Positions 8,061 through 16,072 of a DNA stretch of 64,000 bases are shown piece after piece. The notes beneath the pieces are model-generated. The model had not been told where the DNA came from and searched no databases. It was given only the letters and a program-made list of their open reading frames with translations. This DNA is from Desulforapulum autotrophicum (GTDB lineage: Bacteria > Desulfobacterota > Desulfobacteria > Desulfobacterales > Desulfolunaceae). The stretch spans positions 1 to 64,000 of the forward strand of contig DYJE01000017.1 in NCBI GenBank assembly GCA_020723285.1, in the 5' to 3' direction. The translations under genes and the position numbers were made by a program. Position 1 is the first letter of the stretch. Each line of letters opens with the position of its first letter.

Positions 8061-8480
8061 ATGAAGCTGACGCTTGTGCGGCAGGAACGCAGGAAACATG
8101 AACGATACACCATCGAGGGCCCGGTGTATGCCGCAGTGGGCCCTGAATTTCAGTGGATGGGACACATTGTGAACATCAGCCGGAGCGGGGTGGCCTTCAC
8201 GTACGTCAAACAAAAAGACGGTGCACCGGTACAGGGTGAAACGCACATCCAGCTCAGCGACAACGACGATGCGCTGGGGGTTTTTCCGTTCATTTCCATC
8301 AGCGATACGGGCGGCGACATGGCCGATCCGTACAGTTCCGTAGAAATTCGCTATCATCGCGGACGGTTCGGCCGCCTTGACGCCCAGCAGAAAACAAAAC
8401 TGATGTCGCTCATCGCGATGAAGGCTGCCGTCGAAAGCGATCACCCGTCACCCTCCCTGGCGGAACGCTCCCGCCGTTAA
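8061..8480 (+). CDS. PilZ domain protein
   Basis: A 139-residue protein that is essentially a single PilZ domain, the c-di-GMP receptor fold. The two binding signatures are present: the basic RQERRKHERY near residue 8-17 (R-x3-R) and NISRSGVAF around residue 40 ((D/N)-x-S-x2-G). No membrane segment. It is preceded by a 120-bp gap after the TetR promoter region and stands alone. A second PilZ protein is 3 kb away at 11096-11485. What it regulates cannot be told. Confidence 0.8.
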   Translation: MKLTLVRQERRKHERYTIEGPVYAAVGPEFQWMGHIVNISRSGVAFTYVKQKDGAPVQGETHIQLSDNDDALGVFPFISISDTGGDMADPYSSVEIRYHRGRFGRLDAQQKTKLMSLIAMKAAVESDHPSPSLAERSRR

Positions 8481-8627
8481 CAGAACTCATGACATTTCAT
8501 GCTGCCGGTGGACGAATGCCCGAACGGCAGGCGGGAAAAAAACGTCCCATGTAAAATTTCATCCACTCCGTACAGCATTCACCCCATCGAACACCATAAC
8601 GATTGATTTTATCGACGGTGAACGATA

Positions 8628-8646
8628 CATGTGTGTTTCACACATG
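8628..8646 (+). promoter_or_regulatory. Perfect hairpin directly before the helicase ribosome binding site
   Basis: CATGTGTG-ttt-CACACATG, an 8-bp perfect stem with a three-base loop, ends immediately before the AAAGGA ribosome binding site of the DEAD-box helicase (start 8663). Such a position could modulate translation of the helicase, for example with temperature or by its own binding; this is inference. Confidence 0.5.
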
Positions 8647-8662
8647 AAAGGACAAACGAATA

Positions 8663-9898
8663 ATGAAGTTCGACAAATACCCCATCGCGGAAGAAATCAA
8701 AAAAAACCTGGATCTTTTAGGGTTCAGAAAACCCACGGACATCCAGTTCAAGGCCATTCCGTCGATCCTGAACGGCGAGGACGTTCTTGCGGTGGCCCAG
8801 ACCGGCACAGGGAAAACCGCCGCTTTCGCCATCCCCATCATCGCAAAGATTCACAGCGCAAAATCGAGCAAACGGTCCGTGGGCATCAAATGCCTGGTCA
8901 TGGCGCCGACTCGTGAACTGGCCATCCAGATCGGGGATGTGTTCAACCGCATCGAGCGGCACACGAAAACCAAAACCTTCGCCCTGGTGGGCGGTGTGGA
9001 GCAGGACCCTCAGATCCAGAAACTCCAGGACGGCATCGACATCCTTGTGGCCACGCCTGGCCGGATGTTCGATCTGATCAGCCAGGGGTTTATCCGCATC
9101 GATAAAATCGACACCCTGGTTCTTGACGAAGCGGACCGCATGCTGGACATGGGATTTATCGACGACATCAAATCCATCAAGAAAAAAATCATCCGGCAGC
9201 ACCAGACCCTGTTCTTTTCCGCCACCATCGACAAGGACATCAAGAAGCTGGCCTTTTCCCAGGTGAAGAGTTCGGCCATCCGCATCCAGATTTCTCCGGA
9301 AGACCGGGTGTCAAGGAATGTGTCCCACGCAGTCATGATGGTGGACATGGACGACAAGCGCTTTTTTCTCGAACGCTACATCAACGATCACCCCGATGCC
9401 AAAATCATGGTCTTCGTTCGGACCAAAGTCCGGGCCGAACGGGTGGCCAAGGCCATGGAGCGTGCCGGAATCATGACCGTCACCATCCACGGCGACAAGG
9501 ACCAGAAAGACCGGAACCTGGGGATGAGCGCCTTCCGCCACGGGGAATGCCGGGTTCTTATCGCCACCGACGTGAGCGCGAGGGGCATCGATATCCCGGA
9601 CGTCACCGCCGTGATCAACTACGATCTGCCTAAAGATCCCGAAAACTATGTCCACCGTGTGGGCCGCACAGGCCGTGGCACCCGGAAGGGCGTGGCACTG
9701 TCCTTCTGCAGTTCCTCCGAGCTTCAGGACCTTGAGGCTGTTGAGAAGTTTCTCGAAAAACCTGTGGAACGTCTCACGGTGACGAAGAACGCCTACGAGG
9801 AAACCATTGCCTATCAGGGCACGGGTGATGACGTGATGGCCCTGATCGCGGCCCATGAACAGCATATGGAAAAGAAAAAGAAGCGTAAGGGAAAATAA
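8663..9898 (+). CDS. rhlE: DEAD-box ATP-dependent RNA helicase, RhlE type
   Basis: A 411-residue helicase with all motifs in order: Q-motif (GFRKPTDIQ), Walker A AQTGTGKT, Ia PTRELAIQ, Ib TPGR, II DEAD, III SAT, V TDVSARGID and VI HRVGRTGRG. It has a short lysine-rich tail (EKKKKRKGK) rather than an RNA-binding domain such as DbpA's, which fits RhlE-type helicases acting in ribosome assembly or mRNA turnover, often in the cold. Start set by AAAGGAC upstream of ATG. Monocistronic, with a hairpin in its leader. Confidence 0.93.
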   Translation: MKFDKYPIAEEIKKNLDLLGFRKPTDIQFKAIPSILNGEDVLAVAQTGTGKTAAFAIPIIAKIHSAKSSKRSVGIKCLVMAPTRELAIQIGDVFNRIERHTKTKTFALVGGVEQDPQIQKLQDGIDILVATPGRMFDLISQGFIRIDKIDTLVLDEADRMLDMGFIDDIKSIKKKIIRQHQTLFFSATIDKDIKKLAFSQVKSSAIRIQISPEDRVSRNVSHAVMMVDMDDKRFFLERYINDHPDAKIMVFVRTKVRAERVAKAMERAGIMTVTIHGDKDQKDRNLGMSAFRHGECRVLIATDVSARGIDIPDVTAVINYDLPKDPENYVHRVGRTGRGTRKGVALSFCSSSELQDLEAVEKFLEKPVERLTVTKNAYEETIAYQGTGDDVMALIAAHEQHMEKKKKRKGK

Positions 9899-10002
9899 AA
9901 AAGAAGCTTGCCGCAGAGCTTTCAATCATCGTATATTTTGCCGTTTGCAGGAGGGCACCCGCCCAAGTTTACTCACGTTTCAATTAAAACCATGGGGGAT
10001 TC

Positions 10003-10626
10003 ATGAAAAACGTAATTATCGGTGTTTTATTCGTCGTGTTCCTGTCGTTCAGCGCGTGGGCGGAAGATCCGGCCCAGGAAGCCATCTCAAGCCTTCAGAC
10101 AGCCCAGGGCCTGATCAAAAGCGGGGATACAGCCAAAGCCATCGAGGAGATCAACTACGCCCTGTCCAAATTGAACGAAGTCACGGCCAGCGGCATGATC
10201 AAGTTTATTCCCGCGGCTCCCAAGGGGTTCAAGCTGGAAAGAAAGAGTTCTCAGGGCATGGGTCAGGGTGCCATGGCTGTGGGCAATGCCGGGGCCGAGG
10301 GCGAATACAGCGGCGCCAATGAAGCCAGTGTGAAAATCACCATCGCCACCGGCGGCATGACCGGCAAAATGGGAAGCCTCGCCAGTTTCGGTGCCATGTT
10401 CGCGGGGATTTCCCAGAACAGCGGCGGCAGCGGCAGCAAAAGCGTCCGCATCAAGGGCTTTACCGGAACACTGACCTTTGACGGGGAAAACAAAAGTGGG
10501 AACCTCACCCTCCAGGTGGGTGAAAAGACATCGGTCAACATCGAAGGAAGCAACATAGACAACGAGAACGTCCTCAAATCCTTTGGTGAACTGATGGATC
10601 TCAACGGATTGTCCAAAGCGTTCTGA
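10003..10626 (+). CDS. Secreted protein of unknown function
   Basis: 207 residues with a clear Sec signal peptide: MKNVIIGVLFVVFLSFSAWA, cleavage expected after AWA. The mature part starts with a TPR-like helical pair (PAQEAISSLQTAQGLIKSGD..KAIEEINYALSKL), then a glycine- and alanine-rich middle and a beta-rich end with repeated short strands (GFTGTLTFDGE.., GNLTLQVGEKTSVNIEGS). No cysteine or metal motif. I do not recognise the family. Probably periplasmic. It lies between the helicase and the CbiX-like gene, all on the plus strand but with independent spacing. Confidence 0.75.
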   Translation: MKNVIIGVLFVVFLSFSAWAEDPAQEAISSLQTAQGLIKSGDTAKAIEEINYALSKLNEVTASGMIKFIPAAPKGFKLERKSSQGMGQGAMAVGNAGAEGEYSGANEASVKITIATGGMTGKMGSLASFGAMFAGISQNSGGSGSKSVRIKGFTGTLTFDGENKSGNLTLQVGEKTSVNIEGSNIDNENVLKSFGELMDLNGLSKAF

Positions 10627-10656
10627 TCGTTTAAAAAAGACGGACAGGGCATCAGT

Positions 10657-10689
10657 CCCTGCGGGCGGGCTTTCGGCCATCCCGCAGGG
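10657..10689. terminator. Stem-loop after the secreted-protein gene
   Basis: CCCTGCGGG (10657-10665) pairs perfectly with CCCGCAGGG (10681-10689). It lies 30 bp after the stop at 10626 and before the next ribosome binding site. There is no T-run behind it, so termination is only a guess. Confidence 0.4.
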
Positions 10690-10726
10690 CAAGTTCATCC
10701 ATGATTTAACGGAGAAAGGGGTCTCC

Positions 10727-11089
10727 ATGAAAGCCTTGCTGATCCTCGCACACGGCAGCCGAAAAAAAGAATCGAACGACGAGGTGGTGAAACTGGCTGA
10801 ATCTCTGGATCGAACGGAAAACAGCGGATTTGGCAAGGTCCTCTGCGCTTTCAACCAGTTCAGTGAACCTTCCGCAGAGCGGCAGATCGACATTCTGGCC
10901 GGCCTGGGAGCGACCCATATCACGATCCTTCCGTATTTCATTGCGGGGGGGAGTCATGTGACGGAGGATATTCCACGGCTTGCCGACGAAGCCAGACAGA
11001 ATCATCCGGGGATTGATTTTAAGGTCACCGCCCATCTGGGGGCCTTCGAAGGCGTCAAAGATTTGATCATGCGGGAGGTTGGAGTATGA
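10727..11089 (+). CDS. CbiX/SirB-like sirohydrochlorin chelatase
   Basis: A 120-residue protein of the short CbiX type, which inserts cobalt or iron (or nickel in F430-type pathways) into sirohydrochlorin as a homodimer. The metal/substrate histidine motif LAHGSRKKESN opens the chain, and the second signature PYFIAGGSHVTEDIP (around residues 68-82) supplies the second conserved His. Strong upstream GGAG/GGGG. No other cobalamin or siroheme gene is adjacent. Whether cobalt or iron is the metal cannot be decided. It converges on the PilZ gene with 6 bp between stops. Confidence 0.85.
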   Translation: MKALLILAHGSRKKESNDEVVKLAESLDRTENSGFGKVLCAFNQFSEPSAERQIDILAGLGATHITILPYFIAGGSHVTEDIPRLADEARQNHPGIDFKVTAHLGAFEGVKDLIMREVGV

Positions 11090-11095
11090 TGCGCG

Positions 11096-11485
11096 TCATT
11101 CGTCTTTGGACCGGTGCTTGCTCCTCTGGTAGGCTTTGACGAAAGCGACAATGGCGTCGATCTGCTTGGCTTTGGGGCCGGTGAATTCGATGCCGGACAT
11201 GAAGTATCCCGTGACAGGATCCATGGTGGAGTAGACAAGGCGACCGTCCACTTTCACAGGGTTTCCGTTCAGATCAATGGTCATCAGAAGGACGAACACC
11301 CCTTTAAGGGGATTGGGTGTTTTAAGGAGGATGCCGTTCTGACTGAGGTTGAGGGTCCGGCCTTTCCCTTTTCCCAACGCTTTTCCATCCTGATCGTACA
11401 AGGTGTAATCCACCAGATTCGATGTTTCAATCCTTGGATTTCTGCGATGATCCACCGTTTTTTTGTCCTGATCTGATTGTTCCAT
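11096..11485 (-). CDS. PilZ domain protein
   Basis: A 129-residue single PilZ domain. The c-di-GMP arginine motif is HRRNPRIETSN (residues ~13-23) and the second signature is LNLSQNGILLKT (around residue 50). The SGIEFTGPK segment near the C-terminus is the usual last strand of the PilZ barrel. The gene precedes the degenerate NtrC-like gene by position but both are on the minus strand with the NtrC-like gene upstream (139 bp), so co-transcription is possible. Function otherwise unknown. Confidence 0.8.
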   Translation of the reverse strand: MEQSDQDKKTVDHRRNPRIETSNLVDYTLYDQDGKALGKGKGRTLNLSQNGILLKTPNPLKGVFVLLMTIDLNGNPVKVDGRLVYSTMDPVTGYFMSGIEFTGPKAKQIDAIVAFVKAYQRSKHRSKDE

Positions 11486-11623
11486 GCATTTTTACCCGGT
11501 TATTAGTTCGGTATGTGGTTCATGGTCTCTGTATACCATGGAACATTCAGGGGCTCAAGGGTGAAAATGAACGCTGATCAGCCGCTTAAGGGGCTGGAGG
11601 CCGTTAAGGCCGGACAGGAAAAA

Positions 11624-13072
11624 TCAGTCGGCCACGTCCGCCTGCTTGAGTTTACGCCACAAGGCCCCCCGGCTGATTCCTAAAACCTCCGCGGCTCTTG
11701 AGCGGTTGTTTCCCAGGGCTTTCATGACTTTGATGATATGCTGGAGCTCCACTTCAGCGAGGGTGAGCAGGTTTTGATCCTCGAACAGCTCGGCGTGCTT
11801 GACCGGAGACCGGAATTTTTCAGGAAGATGCCTGAGTTCGATGGTCTGTCCGTCGAGGAGGATTACGGCGCGTTCGATGAGGTTGGCCAGTTCCTGAACA
11901 TTGCCCGGGAAGGCATAGGCTGCGAAGGCGGACAGCACGTCGTCGGCTATGGCTTTGACGGTTTTTTCATATTCCTTGGCGAACTTGTCCATGAAATAGC
12001 TGCAAAGGGGGGCGATGTCGTCCTTCCGCTCCCGCAAGGGGGGGATGGTGATGACGAAGCCAGCGACCTGATCGAAAAAATCAGGATGAAACGCGGAGTC
12101 CCGGACTTCATCGGAGACGGCGAAAGGACAGGCGGCCATGATCCGCACGTCGGCATGCACCGGCTCTTTTCCGCCTTTCCGGGTCATGACGTTGAGATTC
12201 AGTACCCTGGCCAGTTTTTCCTGAGTGTCTGCCGTCATATCCTGGATGTTGTCAAGAAAGATGGATCCGTCGTGGCAGGATTCGATGAGACCGGTCCTGA
12301 GGGGTTTCCGGCTTTCCACGCCCCATAACTCGTTTTCCAGGGTTTCCGGAGACATCATGCCGCAGTTGACACCGATGAACCGGTTGTTTTTCCGGTGGCT
12401 CAAGCTGTGGATGGCACGGGCCACGATTTCCTTGCCCGTCCCGTCTTCACCGATGACCAGAACATGGCTTTCGATCATGGCCGCGTTGGCGATTTTCTTT
12501 TTCAGTGCTTCCATGGACCCTGTGCCGCCGATGAGCCAGTGGGAGTCCCGGTTGTAGAACTTGTTTTCAGGGACGATAAGGTCAAAAGGGTCCTGGGTAG
12601 TTTTGGTGCTCGAAATCTTTTTTTCAGGAACCGGGACGCTGGTAGCCATGGCCGGTGCTTTCGGCGGGGTTTCCTCGGATCCGGTATAGGGAAGAAAAAC
12701 GGCCTTGTCCGATTCATTCATCTTGCGGATGAAGGACCAGAACAGGCGCATGTTGTCTTTTTCAAAATACGCGGTGTGGAGGGCCTCGGCGGCCTGACGC
12801 ATCTTTTTGTTTCCGTAGCCGGTGAGAAGAACGGTTTTGATGTCGGGGTTGATTTTTCGGAGTCTTGCCAGAGTCTCCAGCCCGTCCACCTCCGGCATAT
12901 GAAAATCCACGATGGCCAGGTCCACCTGGTGCGTCCGGCACAGTTCCACAGCTTCAGCCCCGGACGTTGTTTTGAGCGGAATGAAGCCCATGAGTTCGAT
13001 GCGTTTGGACAGGGAATCGAGAAAGCCTTTTTCATCATCGACGATTAAAATTTTTCTGCCACTGAAATCCAC
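11624..13072 (-). CDS. NtrC-like response regulator with degenerate sigma-54 contact loop
   Basis: 482 residues in three parts: receiver (D56 in IVDFHMPEVDG, Lys in YFEKDNM at 105), AAA+ domain, and a C-terminal Fis-type HTH (NNRSRAAEVLGISRGALWRK). The AAA+ domain keeps a Walker A (GEDGTGKE, 208-215), but the sigma-54 loop GAFTGA is absent: the segment after ENELWG reads VESRKPLRTGLIES. Walker B is IFLDNI, with Asn where the catalytic Glu normally stands. It therefore probably binds DNA but may not activate sigma-54 RNA polymerase. It is downstream of the double-receiver protein on the same strand and shares its unusual YFEKDNM motif. Confidence 0.9.
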   Translation of the reverse strand: MDFSGRKILIVDDEKGFLDSLSKRIELMGFIPLKTTSGAEAVELCRTHQVDLAIVDFHMPEVDGLETLARLRKINPDIKTVLLTGYGNKKMRQAAEALHTAYFEKDNMRLFWSFIRKMNESDKAVFLPYTGSEETPPKAPAMATSVPVPEKKISSTKTTQDPFDLIVPENKFYNRDSHWLIGGTGSMEALKKKIANAAMIESHVLVIGEDGTGKEIVARAIHSLSHRKNNRFIGVNCGMMSPETLENELWGVESRKPLRTGLIESCHDGSIFLDNIQDMTADTQEKLARVLNLNVMTRKGGKEPVHADVRIMAACPFAVSDEVRDSAFHPDFFDQVAGFVITIPPLRERKDDIAPLCSYFMDKFAKEYEKTVKAIADDVLSAFAAYAFPGNVQELANLIERAVILLDGQTIELRHLPEKFRSPVKHAELFEDQNLLTLAEVELQHIIKVMKALGNNRSRAAEVLGISRGALWRKLKQADVAD

Positions 13073-13200
13073 GTTAATATCCTGTTGTTTTGAAAATAAC
13101 CGTGACGATCAGGAGGCCCTGTCATTTCGGACGAATTGAAAAATTAAGGAGAACCGCGATTTCTCCATTCGGCCGAAACGACAAAACATATGTTCAAGAT

Positions 13201-13239
13201 CCGGGTTCCCAAGGGGCTGTGCGACCCTTGGGAACCCGG
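13201..13239. repeat. Perfect 15-bp inverted repeat
   Basis: CCGGGTTCCCAAGGG (13201-13215) and its exact complement (13225-13239) enclose a 9-base loop. It lies between the double-receiver gene (stop 13265) and the NtrC-like gene (start 13072). Without a U-run it is either an atypical terminator/attenuator of the minus-strand transcript or a REP-like element. Confidence 0.7.
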
Positions 13240-13264
13240 AATTACTGTACAAAGACCACGGTTG

Positions 13265-14062
13265 TTATTTTTTGTTGGGGTCGATGTCCATGGCGTCCTT
13301 GATGTCGCCGCCGTGGGCCATGCCCACCGCCGCCATGGTGGTTTCGAATTTTCTCATCGCATTCTTGATGAACCCCCAGAAGCTGTTCATGTCGGCTTTG
13401 TCGAAGTAACCCGCTTCGAGGGCCGCAGTGGCTTCTTTCAGTTTGTCATCGCCGTAAGCCGTAAGGAGAACGGTCTGGACATGCTCATCCAGTTCCTTGA
13501 GTTTTGAAACAACCTGAAGGCCTTCCATGTCCGGCAGTCGATGATCCACGACCGCCACATGGATTTTCTTGCCCGCCGCCGCTGAAACGGCTTCAGCACC
13601 GGTTGAAGCGAGAACGGGTGCATAACCTTTCAGTCTGACGCGGTCCGCCATGGACTTCAGGAACATCTCATCGTCATCCACCAGAAGAATGTTGATGGTG
13701 TCGATGGGAAAGCGCATCAGAAATTCCCAGAACCCGCCCATGTTGTCTTTTTCGAAATAGGCGGTGTCAAGGGCCTTGGAGGCGCTTTCGATCTTGTCAT
13801 CACCGTGGGCGGTCAGAAGAACTGTCTTGACGGCAGCGTCCAGTTTCTTGATCTGGGCCACAAGGGATACGCCTTCGGTATCGGGAAGTCTCTGGTCGAT
13901 GATGGCCAGGTATATTTTATTGCTCTTGGCGATGTCAACCGCTTTTTGTCCATCGGTGGCGGTCAGTGTGTTGAAACCTTTGAGTTTGATACGTTCAGCC
14001 AGTGAAAAAAGAAATTTTTCGTCGTCGTCCACCAGCAGGATGTTCAGATTTTCCTTGGTCAT
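13265..14062 (-). CDS. Tandem double receiver-domain protein
   Basis: 265 residues consisting of two CheY-like receivers and no output domain. Receiver 1: acidic pair VDDDEKF, phospho-acceptor D56 in IIDQRLPDTEG, Lys in AYFEKDNM. Receiver 2: VDDDEMF, D173 in VVDHRLPDMEG, Lys in GYFDKADM. The -YFxKxxM- form and the following FWxF segment recur in both and in the NtrC-like protein, in place of the usual K-P pair. It is likely a phosphate acceptor or relay within the cluster. Start 14062 has AAGGAGGG upstream. The neighbours are the DUF1634/TauE pair upstream. Confidence 0.9.
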   Translation of the reverse strand: MTKENLNILLVDDDEKFLFSLAERIKLKGFNTLTATDGQKAVDIAKSNKIYLAIIDQRLPDTEGVSLVAQIKKLDAAVKTVLLTAHGDDKIESASKALDTAYFEKDNMGGFWEFLMRFPIDTINILLVDDDEMFLKSMADRVRLKGYAPVLASTGAEAVSAAAGKKIHVAVVDHRLPDMEGLQVVSKLKELDEHVQTVLLTAYGDDKLKEATAALEAGYFDKADMNSFWGFIKNAMRKFETTMAAVGMAHGGDIKDAMDIDPNKK

Positions 14063-14146
14063 AAATAAACCCTCCTTCAATGTAATGGGCTTTCTTTCAA
14101 AATCATTCGCTTATGCGCTTAGTCGAGTCAAAGTGACCTGCCGGAA

Positions 14147-14575
14147 TCAATGTCCGCCGCTTCCGAAAATCCCGGACGCCGCCAGGGTGAGCACCACGAT
14201 TTCCACAATACTGATGCTCATGTATACCCAGTCCTTCTTTTTGGCAAAGCCGATGACAAGAACGATGAAACAGAAATTGGTCATCAGGGCCAGAAGGCCG
14301 AAGCCCACATAGTTGAGGAAATCCCCTTTATTCAGGAGAGCGACCCAGCCCCAGCCATTCGGGGACTGGGTGATCTGGAGGTATTCGTGGACACCTTTGC
14401 CCCAGTTGGCTGTCAGGACGTCGAAGCTGACATGGGGGGCGATCACGCCGAAGACGTAAAGGCAGTAAAGGATCACCATCAGGGCCAGGCTTGCCCAGAC
14501 GCCCACGGTGAGAATGTTGGCGTAAACGACCTGCTCGGCCGGGGTCTGAAGTCTTGCATCATCTTGAGTTGTCAT
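14147..14575 (-). CDS. DUF1634-like integral membrane protein paired with TauE
   Basis: 142 residues with three hydrophobic segments (around residues 25-47, 88-110 and 115-135). Small membrane proteins of the DUF1634 type are commonly encoded beside TauE/SafE exporters; assignment here rests on size, topology and that neighbourhood. It starts 17 bp after the TauE stop, so the two are one operon. Its role is unknown; a subunit or modulator of the exporter is the obvious idea. Confidence 0.65.
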   Translation of the reverse strand: MTTQDDARLQTPAEQVVYANILTVGVWASLALMVILYCLYVFGVIAPHVSFDVLTANWGKGVHEYLQITQSPNGWGWVALLNKGDFLNYVGFGLLALMTNFCFIVLVIGFAKKKDWVYMSISIVEIVVLTLAASGIFGSGGH

Positions 14576-14592
14576 TGTTATACCTCCTTGTA

Positions 14593-15570
14593 TTAACCGA
14601 GTAAACCAAGGCCAAGGCCTTTGTCAATCGCTTTGAGACCCGCGAAGAAAAGTACGCAGATCACCATGATCCGGATCATTTTGGGTTTGGCCACCGCCAG
14701 CAGCCGAACGCCCACCAGGGAGCCCAGCATCAGGCCGACGATGGACGGCACGGCGATGAGGGGAATGACGCAGCCTTTGTTAAGATAGATCCAGGCCGCC
14801 GAGGTGTCGGTGATGGAAAGAAGGAACTTGCTGGTTCCTACAGCGATTTTCATGGGTGCGCCCATGAGGAGGTTAAGTACAGGGACGTTGGCCCATCCGG
14901 CACCCAGGCCGAACATCCCGGCCAGCATGCCGATCAGAATAAAGAGGAGAAGTCCGGGAATGGTTCTGTGGGTTTTCCAGTCCACGATTTCCTTGGCTCC
15001 GTCATCCCAGTAACAGCCGTTGAACCCAAGGGCCATGCTGATGGCGTCCTGCTTGGTCACCACGGGCTTTTCCGTGTTCTTCGAGAAAAGAAGAAGAAAG
15101 CCGATGCCGGTGATGGTGACGCCCAGGAGGACCTGGATGATGTTGGGGTTGAGATTGGACAGGTGCAGGCCGAGAAGCGCTCCGACAATGGCGAAGGTCG
15201 AGGCGATGAGCGCCACCGGCAGTGCCAGTCGCAGGTTGGCCAGGTTTCGTCTCAGAAGACCGGGACCGGCGGCAAGGGCACCCGCCAGCGCCACCATGAG
15301 CCCTACACCCCTGACAAAGTCGATGTGGAAGGGAAAGAATCCGCTGACCAGGGGCACGTACAGAACGCCTCCGCCCACGCCGGCCAGTACGGCCACGACG
15401 CCAAGGACAAAGCAGAAGACGAGCAGGATCAGGGGCCAGACCCACCAGGGTTTCGTGGATGCGGCAACCGCGATATCAGCCGCATTCTCTGCCAATACCG
15501 GGCTCACATTCATCAGGACTGTCATTACCGCTGCAGCGAAGCAGAAGAATTTGAGCTTGAAGTTCTCCAT
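14593..15570 (-). CDS. TauE/SafE family sulfite/organosulfonate exporter
   Basis: A 325-residue inner-membrane protein. An N-terminal hydrophobic segment (possibly a signal) is followed by about eight membrane segments. The family glycine motif is seen in LAGVGGGVLYVPL near residue 65 and again in GMFGLGAGWANVPVLNLLMG in the second half, the internal duplication typical of TauE/SafE. A long hydrophilic loop (EKPVVTKQDAISMALGFNGC...) separates the halves. Members export sulfite, sulfoacetate or other anions. Good ribosome binding site (AAAGGAG). It is surrounded on both sides by two-component proteins, suggesting regulated anion export or sensing. Confidence 0.88.
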   Translation of the reverse strand: MENFKLKFFCFAAAVMTVLMNVSPVLAENAADIAVAASTKPWWVWPLILLVFCFVLGVVAVLAGVGGGVLYVPLVSGFFPFHIDFVRGVGLMVALAGALAAGPGLLRRNLANLRLALPVALIASTFAIVGALLGLHLSNLNPNIIQVLLGVTITGIGFLLLFSKNTEKPVVTKQDAISMALGFNGCYWDDGAKEIVDWKTHRTIPGLLLFILIGMLAGMFGLGAGWANVPVLNLLMGAPMKIAVGTSKFLLSITDTSAAWIYLNKGCVIPLIAVPSIVGLMLGSLVGVRLLAVAKPKMIRIMVICVLFFAGLKAIDKGLGLGLLG

Positions 15571-15666
15571 TTAAACCACTCCTTTTTTTAACATTTCTGT
15601 TTACAAACGAACCATCTTCATGTATTTGTGTTTATATATTAAACATCAATCAGGGTCAATATAAAA

Positions 15667-16059
15667 ATGTGTTCAAATATAAAACCATATGTCCTGATCA
15701 TAGACGACGAGCAGCGATTCGCCACCATGCTGTCCAAGCGATTATCTCTTCGTGGATATTTATGCGAAGTGGTGTATGATGGGGAATCCGGCCTCGCCAT
15801 GCTGCCGCGTCATCCTTTTAAAGCGGTGATCCTGGATCTTCGCCTGCCCGGCTTGAGCGGCGAGGAGGTTCTTGAGCGTATCAAAATGGAACAGCCCGAT
15901 CTGCCCGTGATCATTCTGACCGGGCACGGTAACGAAAAAGAACGCACCAGATGCATGGGTTTACATGCCCATGCGTTTCTGAACAAACCGGTGGACCTCG
16001 CGCAACTGGTGAGTCTTTTCGAGGAAATCACCGCTGGAAACACGTCGTCAAAGCCTTGA
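15667..16059 (+). CDS. Single-domain response regulator
   Basis: 130 residues, CheY-like: acidic pair IIDDEQ, phospho-acceptor D57 in ILDLRLPGLSG, Thr in LTGHG and Lys in LNKPVD. No output domain. Reads divergently from TauE and is followed by the sensor kinase 13 bp later, so the two are co-transcribed. It presumably takes phosphate from that kinase or passes it on through the phosphotransfer-like protein downstream. Confidence 0.92.
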   Translation: MCSNIKPYVLIIDDEQRFATMLSKRLSLRGYLCEVVYDGESGLAMLPRHPFKAVILDLRLPGLSGEEVLERIKMEQPDLPVIILTGHGNEKERTRCMGLHAHAFLNKPVDLAQLVSLFEEITAGNTSSKP

Positions 16060-16072
16060 GAGATTAATAATA

